A stretch of 64,000 nt of DNA from an uncultured Clostridia bacterium (lineage in GTDB: Bacteria; Bacillota; Clostridia; TANB77; CAG-508): the NCBI GenBank assembly GCA_934130935.1, contig CAKOYQ010000006.1, forward strand, positions 1-64,000, in the 5' to 3' direction. The notes beneath the pieces were generated by a model. The model was not told the DNA's origin and did no database searches. It was given only the letters and a program-made list of their open reading frames with translations. The translations under genes were made by a program, and so were the position numbers. Shown here piece after piece: positions 33,519 through 41,729 of this stretch; the first letter of the stretch is position 1; the number at the start of each line of letters is the position of its first letter.

Positions 33519-34124
33519 AATTTGTGTAAATGAAATATTAGTATAAAGAAGGGCTGGAGTGTCTTGTTTTGTAGATTGAGTGTCTTCTTCGTTTGTCATG
33601 TTAGATGTAGTTTCATCATCATTCCAAACAATATATACACGTATGGTTCTTTTTGTAAGATCATTATTTAATAAAACGATATCAGTTATTGGTTTATTAA
33701 ATTCATCAAATGTAATTTTGGAATTATCATCTATTGGTTGTTCTCCATCTGCTACAGAATAACCTGTTGCGACAATATCTTTTACTGAACTATTATCATC
33801 TGATTTAACTGTTATCTCATATTTAAAAGAAACATCAACATCTGAAAAATCAAAGTTTAAATCAAAATATCCTTCTGCTGTTGGTGCTATAATATCTGGA
33901 GATATATGTTCATTTCCAGTAAATACAGGTATGATAACAGATGAAATATCAGAATTATTTTTTATAGATTTATTATTAACAGATATATTCCATTTAGCTA
34001 TTGTTATATCAGTTTTTCCAGTCGCGGATGTAAGATATTTTGCATAAATTTGTACAATAGAAAATATTAAAATGCAAATTAATATACCTATTAATAGTAA
34101 TAAAAATTTTTTGCTATTTTTCAT
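33510..34124 (-). CDS. TasA/camelysin-like exported protein, opposite strand
   Basis: 204 residues. Signal segment FLLLLIGILICILIFSIVQIYAKYLTSATG with the IYAKY boundary; mature part TDITIAKWNISVNNKSIK followed by HISPDIIAPTAEGYFDLNFDFSDVDVSFKYEITV, a close structural parallel to the protein at 25814 (HVKPGNLAPGLMGTF). The ATG at 34124 follows GAGGTG. It is the only minus-strand gene of the locus. No inverted repeats that would make it an invertible segment were found. Confidence 0.8.
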   Translation of the reverse strand: MKNSKKFLLLLIGILICILIFSIVQIYAKYLTSATGKTDITIAKWNISVNNKSIKNNSDISSVIIPVFTGNEHISPDIIAPTAEGYFDLNFDFSDVDVSFKYEITVKSDDNSSVKDIVATGYSVADGEQPIDDNSKITFDEFNKPITDIVLLNNDLTKRTIRVYIVWNDDETTSNMTNEEDTQSTKQDTPALLYTNISFTQIAE

Positions 34125-34206
34125 AGGGACACCTCTTTTGTTTTTTTTATTGTAACATAGATGATTTTAGAATGCAAGAGAATAATGTAGAAAGGGGCAT
34201 TTTAGA

Positions 34207-34917
34207 TTGAAGGGAAAAGGAAAAGAAAAAGTTATATTGAATTCAGAAAAAATACGAGATAGGGAAAGAAAGATAAGTGCTATAAAATTAGGACTAGTAA
34301 TTATGACATTATTTTTAATAATTATTTATTTTCTTTTAGTAGCTTTTTATGAAGGAGGAAGTTTTACAGTATCACTTGATCCTGCTTTTGCACAAAAAAG
34401 TGGACTTGTTATGTTTGAAAGTCAAGATGGAGAAGATAAGCGTATACTAAAAGCAAAAACTGCAGATTTTATAGATAATATTTCTGTAAAATGGTTGCCT
34501 AAAGATATAAATAATCAAGGAGATGGTAGCCATAATGGAGAAAATTATTTTGCATATAGTTTTTATGTGAAAAATAAGGGAAGTGAAGTTATTAATTATT
34601 GGTATGAAATAATTATTGATGATGTAATAAGAAATGCAGATGAAGCAATAAGAGTAATGGTGTATAGAAATGATGATATGAAATTATATGCAAAAGCAAA
34701 TAAAAAAACAGGAGAAGCAGAAGAAGGAACAACAGTATTTTACTCTGATAAAGAGGTTGCAGTAGAACAAAGAAAGGGATTTAGTCCTGGAGATGTTGAT
34801 AAATTTACAGTTGTGGTTTTTGTAGAAGGAGATGACCCTGATTGTTTAGATGAAATTATTGGTGGAGAAATGAAAATGCATATGGAAATTACAGAAGAAC
34901 ATATAAAACAAGGATAA
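34207..34917 (+). CDS. Membrane-anchored TasA-like protein
   Basis: 236 residues from a TTG start after AAAGGGG. A basic N-terminus is followed by one hydrophobic helix (LGLVIMTLFLIIIYFLLVAFY). The exported domain (GGSFTVSLDPAFAQKSGLVMFES, NYFAYSFYVKNKGSEVINYWYEIIID) has the jelly-roll pattern, and KFTVVVFVEGDDPDCLDE matches the VYMWVEGQDVDCEN motif of the major subunit at 35096. Possibly the anchor or initiating subunit of the fibre. Confidence 0.7.
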   Translation: MKGKGKEKVILNSEKIRDRERKISAIKLGLVIMTLFLIIIYFLLVAFYEGGSFTVSLDPAFAQKSGLVMFESQDGEDKRILKAKTADFIDNISVKWLPKDINNQGDGSHNGENYFAYSFYVKNKGSEVINYWYEIIIDDVIRNADEAIRVMVYRNDDMKLYAKANKKTGEAEEGTTVFYSDKEVAVEQRKGFSPGDVDKFTVVVFVEGDDPDCLDEIIGGEMKMHMEITEEHIKQG

Positions 34918-34933
34918 CAAACAAAAAACAACC

Positions 34934-34965
34934 AATATTACAAAAATATTACAAAAATATTACAG
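34934..34965 (+). repeat. Three 11-bp direct repeats upstream of the fibre promoter
   Basis: AATATTACAAA occurs at 34934, 34945 and (ending AG) 34956, exactly one helical turn apart. A further ATATTAC lies at 34987. This suggests a phased binding site for a regulator of the gene at 35096. Confidence 0.6.
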
Positions 34966-35007
34966 AAAAAAACAAAAATTACATTTATATTACTTTTGCA
35001 ACATTAG

Positions 35008-35036
35008 TTGACATGAAAATATCAATATGGTATTCT
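35008..35036 (+). promoter_or_regulatory. Strong promoter for the major TasA-like gene
   Basis: TTGACA (35008-35013), 17 bases, TATTCT (35031-35036). The leader is about 55 bases with AAAAGGAG before the ATG. Confidence 0.8.
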
Positions 35037-35095
35037 TATTATAGTAAAAATAAAAAGAAAATATAAATTTTTTATAGGAAAAAAGGAGAAAAAAC

Positions 35096-36118
35096 ATGAG
35101 TAAAAAAAGAGAAAACAAAAGAAAAGTTGATTTAAAATCTGCAATACTATTACTATTATTATTAGCAATATTATTAACAGCATCAACATATGCATGGTTT
35201 ACAGCAAATAAAACTGTAACAGTTGATGATATCGATGTACGTATTGAGGCACAAAATGGTTTACAAATTTCTGCAAATGGTGTTGACTGGAAATCTATTG
35301 TAACTGTAAATGACCTTCTTAATGCTGCATATACAGATAACACAAACCAAATACCATCAGTTATAGAACCAGTATCTACAATAGGTGATGTAACAAATGG
35401 AAAAATGGCAATGTATTATGGTCAAGTTGATCCAGTAGATGGTGTGTATTCATTAACAGCAACAAAAGAAGAAACAGAAGCTGCAGGAACAACAGGAAAA
35501 TATGTAGCATTTGATATTTTCTTGAAAGTTAATCAAAATGAGGATAATGTTATATTAGGAGCAAATTCAACAGTTTTATTTAATGGGGCTGAAGCAGCTA
35601 CAAATAAAGGATTACAAAATGCGGCACGTGTTGCACTATTATTCCAAGGTAATTCAGAAGCAACAGCAGATGTTAGTGAATTTATTGCTCAAAATGGTGC
35701 TTTACCATTTACACAAGAAAACCAAACAACAACATATGTATGGGAACCAAATAGTGATGTACATACAGCAGCAGGTGTAAAGGCAGCATATGATACTTAT
35801 CGTATAACTACTACTGAAAAAGATGCAAATCCAATAGCTTATTTTGGAATTAAACAAGATATAACAACACCTGTAAAATTGATGGATACATATGGTACTG
35901 ATACAACAAACTTTACTTCAATGACAAATAATAATTTATATACTACATTATCTGCAATGACAGATAAACAAAATGCATTTTCTCTATCAAAAGGAGTTAC
36001 AAAAGTTAGAGTTTATATGTGGGTAGAAGGACAAGATGTTGACTGTGAGAACACAGCATCAGGATCTGATATTACATTTAGACTAGAACTTAAAGTTCCA
36101 GATGATAGTAATCCATAA
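35096..36118 (+). CDS. Probable major surface fibre subunit, SipW-dependent
   Basis: 340 residues. The SipW-type signal peptide is clear: basic start MSKKRENKRK, hydrophobic core ILLLLLLAILLTAS, boundary STYAWFTANKTVTVDDIDV. The mature protein is Thr/Ala/Asn-rich and ends with a beta motif VRVYMWVEGQDVDCENTASG, typical of this family. It has its own strong promoter with upstream phased repeats and its own terminator, while its neighbours share an operon, so I infer it is the abundant subunit. There is no sorting motif; assembly would be by polymerisation or donor-strand exchange, as proposed for TasA-type fibres. Confidence 0.85.
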   Translation: MSKKRENKRKVDLKSAILLLLLLAILLTASTYAWFTANKTVTVDDIDVRIEAQNGLQISANGVDWKSIVTVNDLLNAAYTDNTNQIPSVIEPVSTIGDVTNGKMAMYYGQVDPVDGVYSLTATKEETEAAGTTGKYVAFDIFLKVNQNEDNVILGANSTVLFNGAEAATNKGLQNAARVALLFQGNSEATADVSEFIAQNGALPFTQENQTTTYVWEPNSDVHTAAGVKAAYDTYRITTTEKDANPIAYFGIKQDITTPVKLMDTYGTDTTNFTSMTNNNLYTTLSAMTDKQNAFSLSKGVTKVRVYMWVEGQDVDCENTASGSDITFRLELKVPDDSNP

Positions 36119-36139
36119 TGAATTTACAAATTAAGAATG

Positions 36140-36170
36140 AAAAATAGCAAGTTACTCTTGCTATTTTTTG
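36140..36170 (+). terminator. Terminator after the fibre gene
   Basis: AAAAATAGCAAG (36140-36151) pairs with CTTGCTATTTTT (36157-36168), loop TTACT, ending in T. Confidence 0.88.
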
Positions 36171-36377
36171 TTAATGCTTTCTAAGCTCCTTAAAATATAA
36201 GATTTGCATGAAATGACGAATGTGCATGAAGAAATTTTAGAAATTCTTTGCAATTTTATGGAAAGAGTTCACGAGAGTGGAAGGGTGCCATAAAATGAAT
36301 TAGAATTTCTTAAATTTCGTAATAAACCGAGGAATGTAATAAAAATCTTATATTTTAAGGAGCTTAAGAAAAATTAA
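36171..36377 (+). mobile_element. Family 2 hairpin element, copy 1 (MITE-like)
   Basis: 207 bp with imperfect 35-bp terminal inverted repeats (36171-36205 and 36343-36377, both beginning or ending in TTAA). Inner arms GAAATTTTAGAAATTC/GAATTTCTTAAATTTC and ATTTTATGG/CCATAAAAT enclose a conserved loop with GTTCACGAGAGTGGAAGGG. No coding capacity. Homologous to 51600-51781 and 63883-63970. Confidence 0.85.
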
Positions 36378-36408
36378 CAAAATAATCTGTGTAACTTGGA
36401 AAAATTCA

Positions 36409-36437
36409 TAGACTTTTTTGTACATTTATGTTATTAT
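36409..36437 (+). promoter_or_regulatory. Possible promoter for the coiled-coil genes
   Basis: TAGACT (36409-36414), 17 bases, TATTAT (36432-36437). The same ATAGACTTTTT block occurs in the promoter at 60797. Confidence 0.45.
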
Positions 36438-36474
36438 AAAATTGCAAGATTTATGGCGAAAGGACAAATGAAAG

Positions 36475-36588
36475 ATGGATTTTAATGATGTAAAAACAGA
36501 AGAATTAATAGAGATTTATAAAAAGGTAAATGAATTTTTAAAATTTTTAGAAAAAGAACAACAAGATATAAAAAAACAAAAGAATTAG
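36475..36588 (+). CDS. 37-residue helical peptide
   Basis: A short reading frame (MDFNDVKTEELIEIYKKVNE, then a Lys/Glu/Gln-rich helix) with AAAGGA upstream, nine bases before the next gene's ATG. It looks like an amphipathic or coiled-coil helix and may be a small partner of the 524-residue coiled-coil protein. The arrangement makes it a plausible gene rather than chance. Confidence 0.5.
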   Translation: MDFNDVKTEELIEIYKKVNEFLKFLEKEQQDIKKQKN

Positions 36589-36597
36589 GAGGGTATT

Positions 36598-38172
36598 ATG
36601 TCAAAAAAAATAGAAGAAATTACAGACAAAATTGAAGCCAATAAAGAAGTATTATCAACAATGCCTAAAAATAATATTAAAAATATGGACATATACCAAA
36701 AAAAGTTAGAAGAATTAGAAGAAGAATTTAAAAAATATCAAAAAGATATTTCTAATAGATTGCAAAGAAGATATCAAAATGCAACTAAAAAGGCTTTAAA
36801 CAAAGAAATAGAAAATCTTGAAACAAGATTAAAAACAATTAGTTATATATTAGAATTATTAGACGAAGAAAAAACTTCTTACGAAAAAATGGGGCTAGAT
36901 AGAGCGATTTTTACATTATCAAGATACTATAAAGAAAATTTAGAGAATATAAATGAGCAAATAGAATTATGTATAAATAGTTTTTCTAAAGTTGGTGTAC
37001 AAGTTTCTTTAGATGATTTTGATTATAGTATATATGTAAAAAATTATATGAGAACTTTTTTTCAAGAATTAGAAAAAGGAGATATAAATTCAGATAAATC
37101 AAAAGAGAAATTTGAAGAAATATATTGGAAATGTCCAGATATTATAGTTCACATAGAGTTAAATATAAGGAATATTTACTTAAAAAAACAAATCTTAATT
37201 GATAAATTTTTTGAGAAAGAAAAAATTGAAAAATTAAAGAGATTAGATGTAACATCAAAAGAGGTCAAAAAAAATTATCTGGAAATTAAAAAGCAAATGC
37301 TAGAGAAGATAGCTATAGAGCCAAGATTAATACAAGAAAAGTTTTTAAGTGGAAAATTGAATATAAAAAATTTTATAGAAGAAAAGATAAGTGCAGACAT
37401 TTCAAAGGTTTTACCTAAAGATATAGCAGAAGAAGTATATACAAATGAAGAAATTAAAAATAATATTAACAAGTTTTTAAATAGTTTATATGAATACCAA
37501 AATTATATGAAATTTAAATATATTTTAGATGATATAAAACAATATTACAAAGAAAAAGATAATTATAAAAAATCATATATAACAACAAAAAAAGAGATAC
37601 AAAAATTAGAAAATAAATTACAAAAACTTAATAAAAAAGCATCAAGGTTAGGATTTTTTGGGATTAAAAAAAGAGAGTATAAACAAACATCAGAAATAAA
37701 GGTTTTGATTCATGAGATAAAAGAAAAGTATAGAGAATTAGATATTAACAAATTTTATAATAAAATTTATACAGAACTAAATGAGAGTTCTACAATATAT
37801 GATGTGCTAAATTTAGCTAATTCATATTATGTTTATTTAACATCATGTATAATAAAAGAATTTAAAAATATACAGCCAGACGAAATAGCACAAGAAATAA
37901 AAAGTTTGGATAACTTTTTAAATAATCCTTATAACACAATTATTAATCATACATTAATTACAGATGAAGATGATCTTTCAATAATAATAAAAGATAGATA
38001 TAAATTATTGAAATTTACCGTAGAAAAAGAGGATTTAGGAACTAATAATATTAGTTCACTTATTTCAAAGCTTGAGAATATTCAAATGGCTATAAATATG
38101 AAGAAAGCGAATATTAAAGTAGAAGATATAGAACAGCTTTGCGAAATAAAAAAGATATTACAATTAGGTTAA
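36598..38172 (+). CDS. Large coiled-coil protein of the surface locus
   Basis: 524 residues, no signal peptide, very rich in Lys, Glu, Ile and Asn. Long coiled-coil segments lie at about residues 1-100 (EEITDKIEANKEVLSTMPKN) and 310-350 (KKEIQKLENKLQKLNKKA), with helical domains between and after. I do not recognise the family. It follows the 37-residue peptide by nine bases and precedes the giant surface protein by 32. Its cytosolic nature suggests a control or scaffolding role for export of the giant protein. Confidence 0.7.
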   Translation: MSKKIEEITDKIEANKEVLSTMPKNNIKNMDIYQKKLEELEEEFKKYQKDISNRLQRRYQNATKKALNKEIENLETRLKTISYILELLDEEKTSYEKMGLDRAIFTLSRYYKENLENINEQIELCINSFSKVGVQVSLDDFDYSIYVKNYMRTFFQELEKGDINSDKSKEKFEEIYWKCPDIIVHIELNIRNIYLKKQILIDKFFEKEKIEKLKRLDVTSKEVKKNYLEIKKQMLEKIAIEPRLIQEKFLSGKLNIKNFIEEKISADISKVLPKDIAEEVYTNEEIKNNINKFLNSLYEYQNYMKFKYILDDIKQYYKEKDNYKKSYITTKKEIQKLENKLQKLNKKASRLGFFGIKKREYKQTSEIKVLIHEIKEKYRELDINKFYNKIYTELNESSTIYDVLNLANSYYVYLTSCIIKEFKNIQPDEIAQEIKSLDNFLNNPYNTIINHTLITDEDDLSIIIKDRYKLLKFTVEKEDLGTNNISSLISKLENIQMAINMKKANIKVEDIEQLCEIKKILQLG

Positions 38173-38204
38173 AATTTAATTGTAATATAGTGGAGATTGT
38201 ATAG

Positions 38205-41200
38205 ATGAAAAAAACAAAGAGTAAAAATATAGTAATATTAATTGTTTTAATAATCTTAATAATTGTAATGCTGAGAGCATTTATCAAATCAAGAGCCAAT
38301 AATGTAGTGGAAATAACTGCTAATTTTAAAGATAATAATAGTTTGTTGAGTGATGAAACAGTCACATTAGAAGCTATAAATGAAGGAGAAAGTGGGTATT
38401 CAATTACTCTCCCAGATATTATAAACACAAAAAGGGTTAGCAAATATATTATTACACAAAAAGAAATTACAGAAAATACTGAAGAGAATGTAACTGTTGA
38501 TATGTTACCAGGAGAAAAAATTTATTTAACTTCAGAAGAATTTGAAAATCTACAAGTATCATTAGTTGCGGAATATGATTTTTTAGAAGTTGGTACACAG
38601 ACATTATATAATAAAAAGCTAATAAAAAATGACTCTGAGGATTGCGAGTTATTGTCTGTTTCGGGATATATGTTTTATGATACAGAGATGCAAGTAAATG
38701 AAGCAGATATTACAGGCGTAGAAAGTAAAATAGAGGAGAACTATTCAAATAGTTTTATTTTTGGAAATTATGATATAAAACTTATTTCAGATTCACAAGA
38801 ATATAATCCAAAAGATTATGAACAAACATTGGATATAAAGATATCAGCAAATAATGAAGATTCAATATATAAAGTGCTTGAAATGCAAGATGATAATATT
38901 CAAGAATTAAGTGATATTATAATTGAAAATGGTAAGATTAAATTTTCTGTAGAAAAGTTACAACCATATTTAGTATTACAAGAAAATAAGATTGAAGTAT
39001 TGGAATTAGATAGTAATGATAATAATACAAGTGATGAACAAATAACTACAAATGATGATAATAACAATGATAATGATGTGGCATCATATTCTGTCGGAGG
39101 AGAAGAGGCCAAATTCTTAATAGATGATTTTGATGCAGATAGAAATTATTATTTAGGTTTAAATTATACAGAGGGAATGTCAAAAACAAATAATGGTAAA
39201 TATACTGAAAATGTTTTAAAAGATGTTCAGATAAATTATTATGGATATGATTATAATTTGACCGAATTTGTTGTTCCAGAAACTTATAATGTAACATTAA
39301 ATGCTTCAGCACAGAGAACATCAACTGGAAATGTTACACAATCAGGAAATGGTGGAAATAGAACATATAGTAGAACAGATACTATAACATGTACAGTTAG
39401 TGGTATAAACAGTTTAAAACAACAGTATCCTGGATTTAAAGCTAATTCTAGTTGGACAATGAATATGGCAGTTCCAAATAATAATTTTTCAAATTATTTT
39501 TATAGTACTGGAACAGATAATGCTAATTCCTCAAAAGGAATATCTGTAAGTGTAAGTAATGGAATAATAACAGTGACAGGAGGAGATGCATCTAGCTTAG
39601 AAGGCAATAGTGATACATGGACTTTTACATTTTATGTTACATTTAGAAATAATAATAGGTCAAATATAAATAATACAACATTTAATACATTATCAGTAAA
39701 TTCTTTTGAAACTACAATTAGTTTGGGAGATTATACGCCTTATGGAACAATATCAGATACAGAAGAACAAACAATGGTATCTTATAGAAAGTGTGTTCCA
39801 ATAGATAGTAATGGAAATATAACAATTAATTTAATAGATAATCCATTTATGAATAGACCTCTTGAAAAAGGATTTAATGGTTGGAAAACAAATAATACAA
39901 AATATCTAAACAGTATAAATACAAATGCAAATACATTTGCACAGACATTAACAACTAATATAAATAATATTACAGACAATTCTGGAAAATATGTTATAGA
40001 TTTATATGCTGATTGGATTGATGCAAATGTTATTTTTGTTAGTTCTTCTGGAAGTAGCTCAAATGCAGGAACATCGCCCAATAGTCCAATAAATAATAAT
40101 TGGAGCAGCATAAATAGTAAATTGAATTCTAATATAAAAACATGTGCAAAAGCTTCGAACCGTGAAGTTAATATTGTTGTTTTAATGAATGGAACTTTAG
40201 ATGTAAGTGGATTAACTGGACCTAATACTCCATATACATTAACAAGTTTATACAATGGAACTAATTATGGAAATAGTAGTACTTATTTAAATGTTGGAAC
40301 TAGCAATACGCAGTTAGATAGTGATTTACAAATAGATTATTTATATGTTTCCTCTAATAAATCATATTCTTCTCCTAGTGGAACTACTGATGGAACAGCT
40401 TTAGTAACTCCATGTTTATATGGGAACATGTACAATTTAAGAATAGGAAGAGGTGTAGTGCCTATAAATGCTAATTATTGTACATGGGCACAAATACAAG
40501 GTGGATATTATAATCATAGTAGTTCAGAATATAAGTTATTAATAGAATCAGGAAAATATTACACAACTCAGTTATATAGAGCATATTACGACAGTAGCGG
40601 AAGAAGAGCAGACACTGGAGCAACAACAAATACAACAGCAAATGCAACTATTGTTGTAGGGTGTGATATAGATAGAAAAAACAATAATAATGATAATCTT
40701 AAAATATACAATAGAATGGCTTCTAGGACTTCTACTGCGGATTGTTCAGCATATACAACAAATACAAATGCTATTAATATGATTATTAAAAGTGGAACTA
40801 TTGGAGTTGATTTCTTTAATAGTGCAAGTACATCAGATTCTAGTGATAGAAACTATGCAGGAATATATGTTGGTGGGCATGGTACAACAGGTGGTTATGA
40901 TAAATCTGATAGATATTTACTTGTTGAAGGAGGAAATATTGCTAATATAATTGGTGGACTAAAAGTAAGTGAAGCTGATATGTTTAAAACTTATATGTAT
41001 GTAAAAAACGGAAATGTTATAAACATTACTGGTGGAGCTGGATATACACATACATATGGGGACAGGATAATACAAGTGACAGGAGGATACATAAAATATA
41101 GTATTAGCGGAGGATCAAATGGTGTTGCAGCAAGTTCAGATACAAATAATGGACAATTAACAGGAACTTCTCTAATTTATATTGGTGGTAATGCTCAAAT

Positions 41201-41729
41201 TGGAGCATCTTCTACAATAGATTCAAATGGTAATGAAACTGTTAGTGTAACAAACTCTAATGAGACATTGTATGGAGTTAATGCAGGATGTGTTTGTGGT
41301 GGTGCAAATGGAAATTCTAGTTACGCAGGTCAGACAGATGCTTCATATATAATAATTGATGGAAATGCAATAATCCATAATAATGTATTTGGAGGAGGTA
41401 ATTATGGAATAATTGGCTCAACAAATATTAAAGGACCTGATTTGGTTAAATTTAATGATGAAACATCTAATTTTACTACAGATACAGAATATTTAATTAC
41501 TACTTCATCATCAGGCGAAAATGGACTTACAATAAGCGGAAGTAGTTTAGAAAATGAATCAATAACAACTGCATCAAAACCAAGTGATTCATCCAAATGG
41601 ATATTTGAACAATCTAGTGGAAATAAATATTATATAAAAAATGCAGAAACGGGACAATATTTATATATAAGTAGTACAAGTGGATTTTGGCGGTACATAT
41701 ACTTCAAATGTTACATTAAGCACAAGTAA
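38205..41729 (+). CDS. Giant repeat surface protein, N-terminal part (before frameshift)
   Basis: 1174 residues read before the frame breaks. A signal/anchor helix at 9-27 (NIVILIVLIILIIVMLRAF); an acidic region with few repeats (about 50-310); a Thr/Asn/Ser-rich beta domain; an InlB B-repeat-like segment (EKGFNGWKTNN...YVIDLYADWID); a pectate-lyase-type opening (VIFVSSSGSSSNAGTSPNSP); then glycine-rich beta-helix repeats (EGGNIANIIGG, VTGGYIKYSISGG, NNVFGGGNYG). It ends in a ricin/lectin-like stretch (KYYIKNAETGQYLYIS) and stops after a +1 shift at the TTTT of 41685-41688. The continuation is at 41680. Likely adhesin or matrix protein. Confidence 0.85.
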   Translation: MKKTKSKNIVILIVLIILIIVMLRAFIKSRANNVVEITANFKDNNSLLSDETVTLEAINEGESGYSITLPDIINTKRVSKYIITQKEITENTEENVTVDMLPGEKIYLTSEEFENLQVSLVAEYDFLEVGTQTLYNKKLIKNDSEDCELLSVSGYMFYDTEMQVNEADITGVESKIEENYSNSFIFGNYDIKLISDSQEYNPKDYEQTLDIKISANNEDSIYKVLEMQDDNIQELSDIIIENGKIKFSVEKLQPYLVLQENKIEVLELDSNDNNTSDEQITTNDDNNNDNDVASYSVGGEEAKFLIDDFDADRNYYLGLNYTEGMSKTNNGKYTENVLKDVQINYYGYDYNLTEFVVPETYNVTLNASAQRTSTGNVTQSGNGGNRTYSRTDTITCTVSGINSLKQQYPGFKANSSWTMNMAVPNNNFSNYFYSTGTDNANSSKGISVSVSNGIITVTGGDASSLEGNSDTWTFTFYVTFRNNNRSNINNTTFNTLSVNSFETTISLGDYTPYGTISDTEEQTMVSYRKCVPIDSNGNITINLIDNPFMNRPLEKGFNGWKTNNTKYLNSINTNANTFAQTLTTNINNITDNSGKYVIDLYADWIDANVIFVSSSGSSSNAGTSPNSPINNNWSSINSKLNSNIKTCAKASNREVNIVVLMNGTLDVSGLTGPNTPYTLTSLYNGTNYGNSSTYLNVGTSNTQLDSDLQIDYLYVSSNKSYSSPSGTTDGTALVTPCLYGNMYNLRIGRGVVPINANYCTWAQIQGGYYNHSSSEYKLLIESGKYYTTQLYRAYYDSSGRRADTGATTNTTANATIVVGCDIDRKNNNNDNLKIYNRMASRTSTADCSAYTTNTNAINMIIKSGTIGVDFFNSASTSDSSDRNYAGIYVGGHGTTGGYDKSDRYLLVEGGNIANIIGGLKVSEADMFKTYMYVKNGNVINITGGAGYTHTYGDRIIQVTGGYIKYSISGGSNGVAASSDTNNGQLTGTSLIYIGGNAQIGASSTIDSNGNETVSVTNSNETLYGVNAGCVCGGANGNSSYAGQTDASYIIIDGNAIIHNNVFGGGNYGIIGSTNIKGPDLVKFNDETSNFTTDTEYLITTSSSGENGLTISGSSLENESITTASKPSDSSKWIFEQSSGNKYYIKNAETGQYLYISSTSGFWRYIYFKCYIKHK

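Noticed and set aside
36171..36377. Autonomous insertion sequence
   Set aside because: No transposase gene is encoded in or near any of the three copies; only a MITE-like or structured-repeat label is supported.
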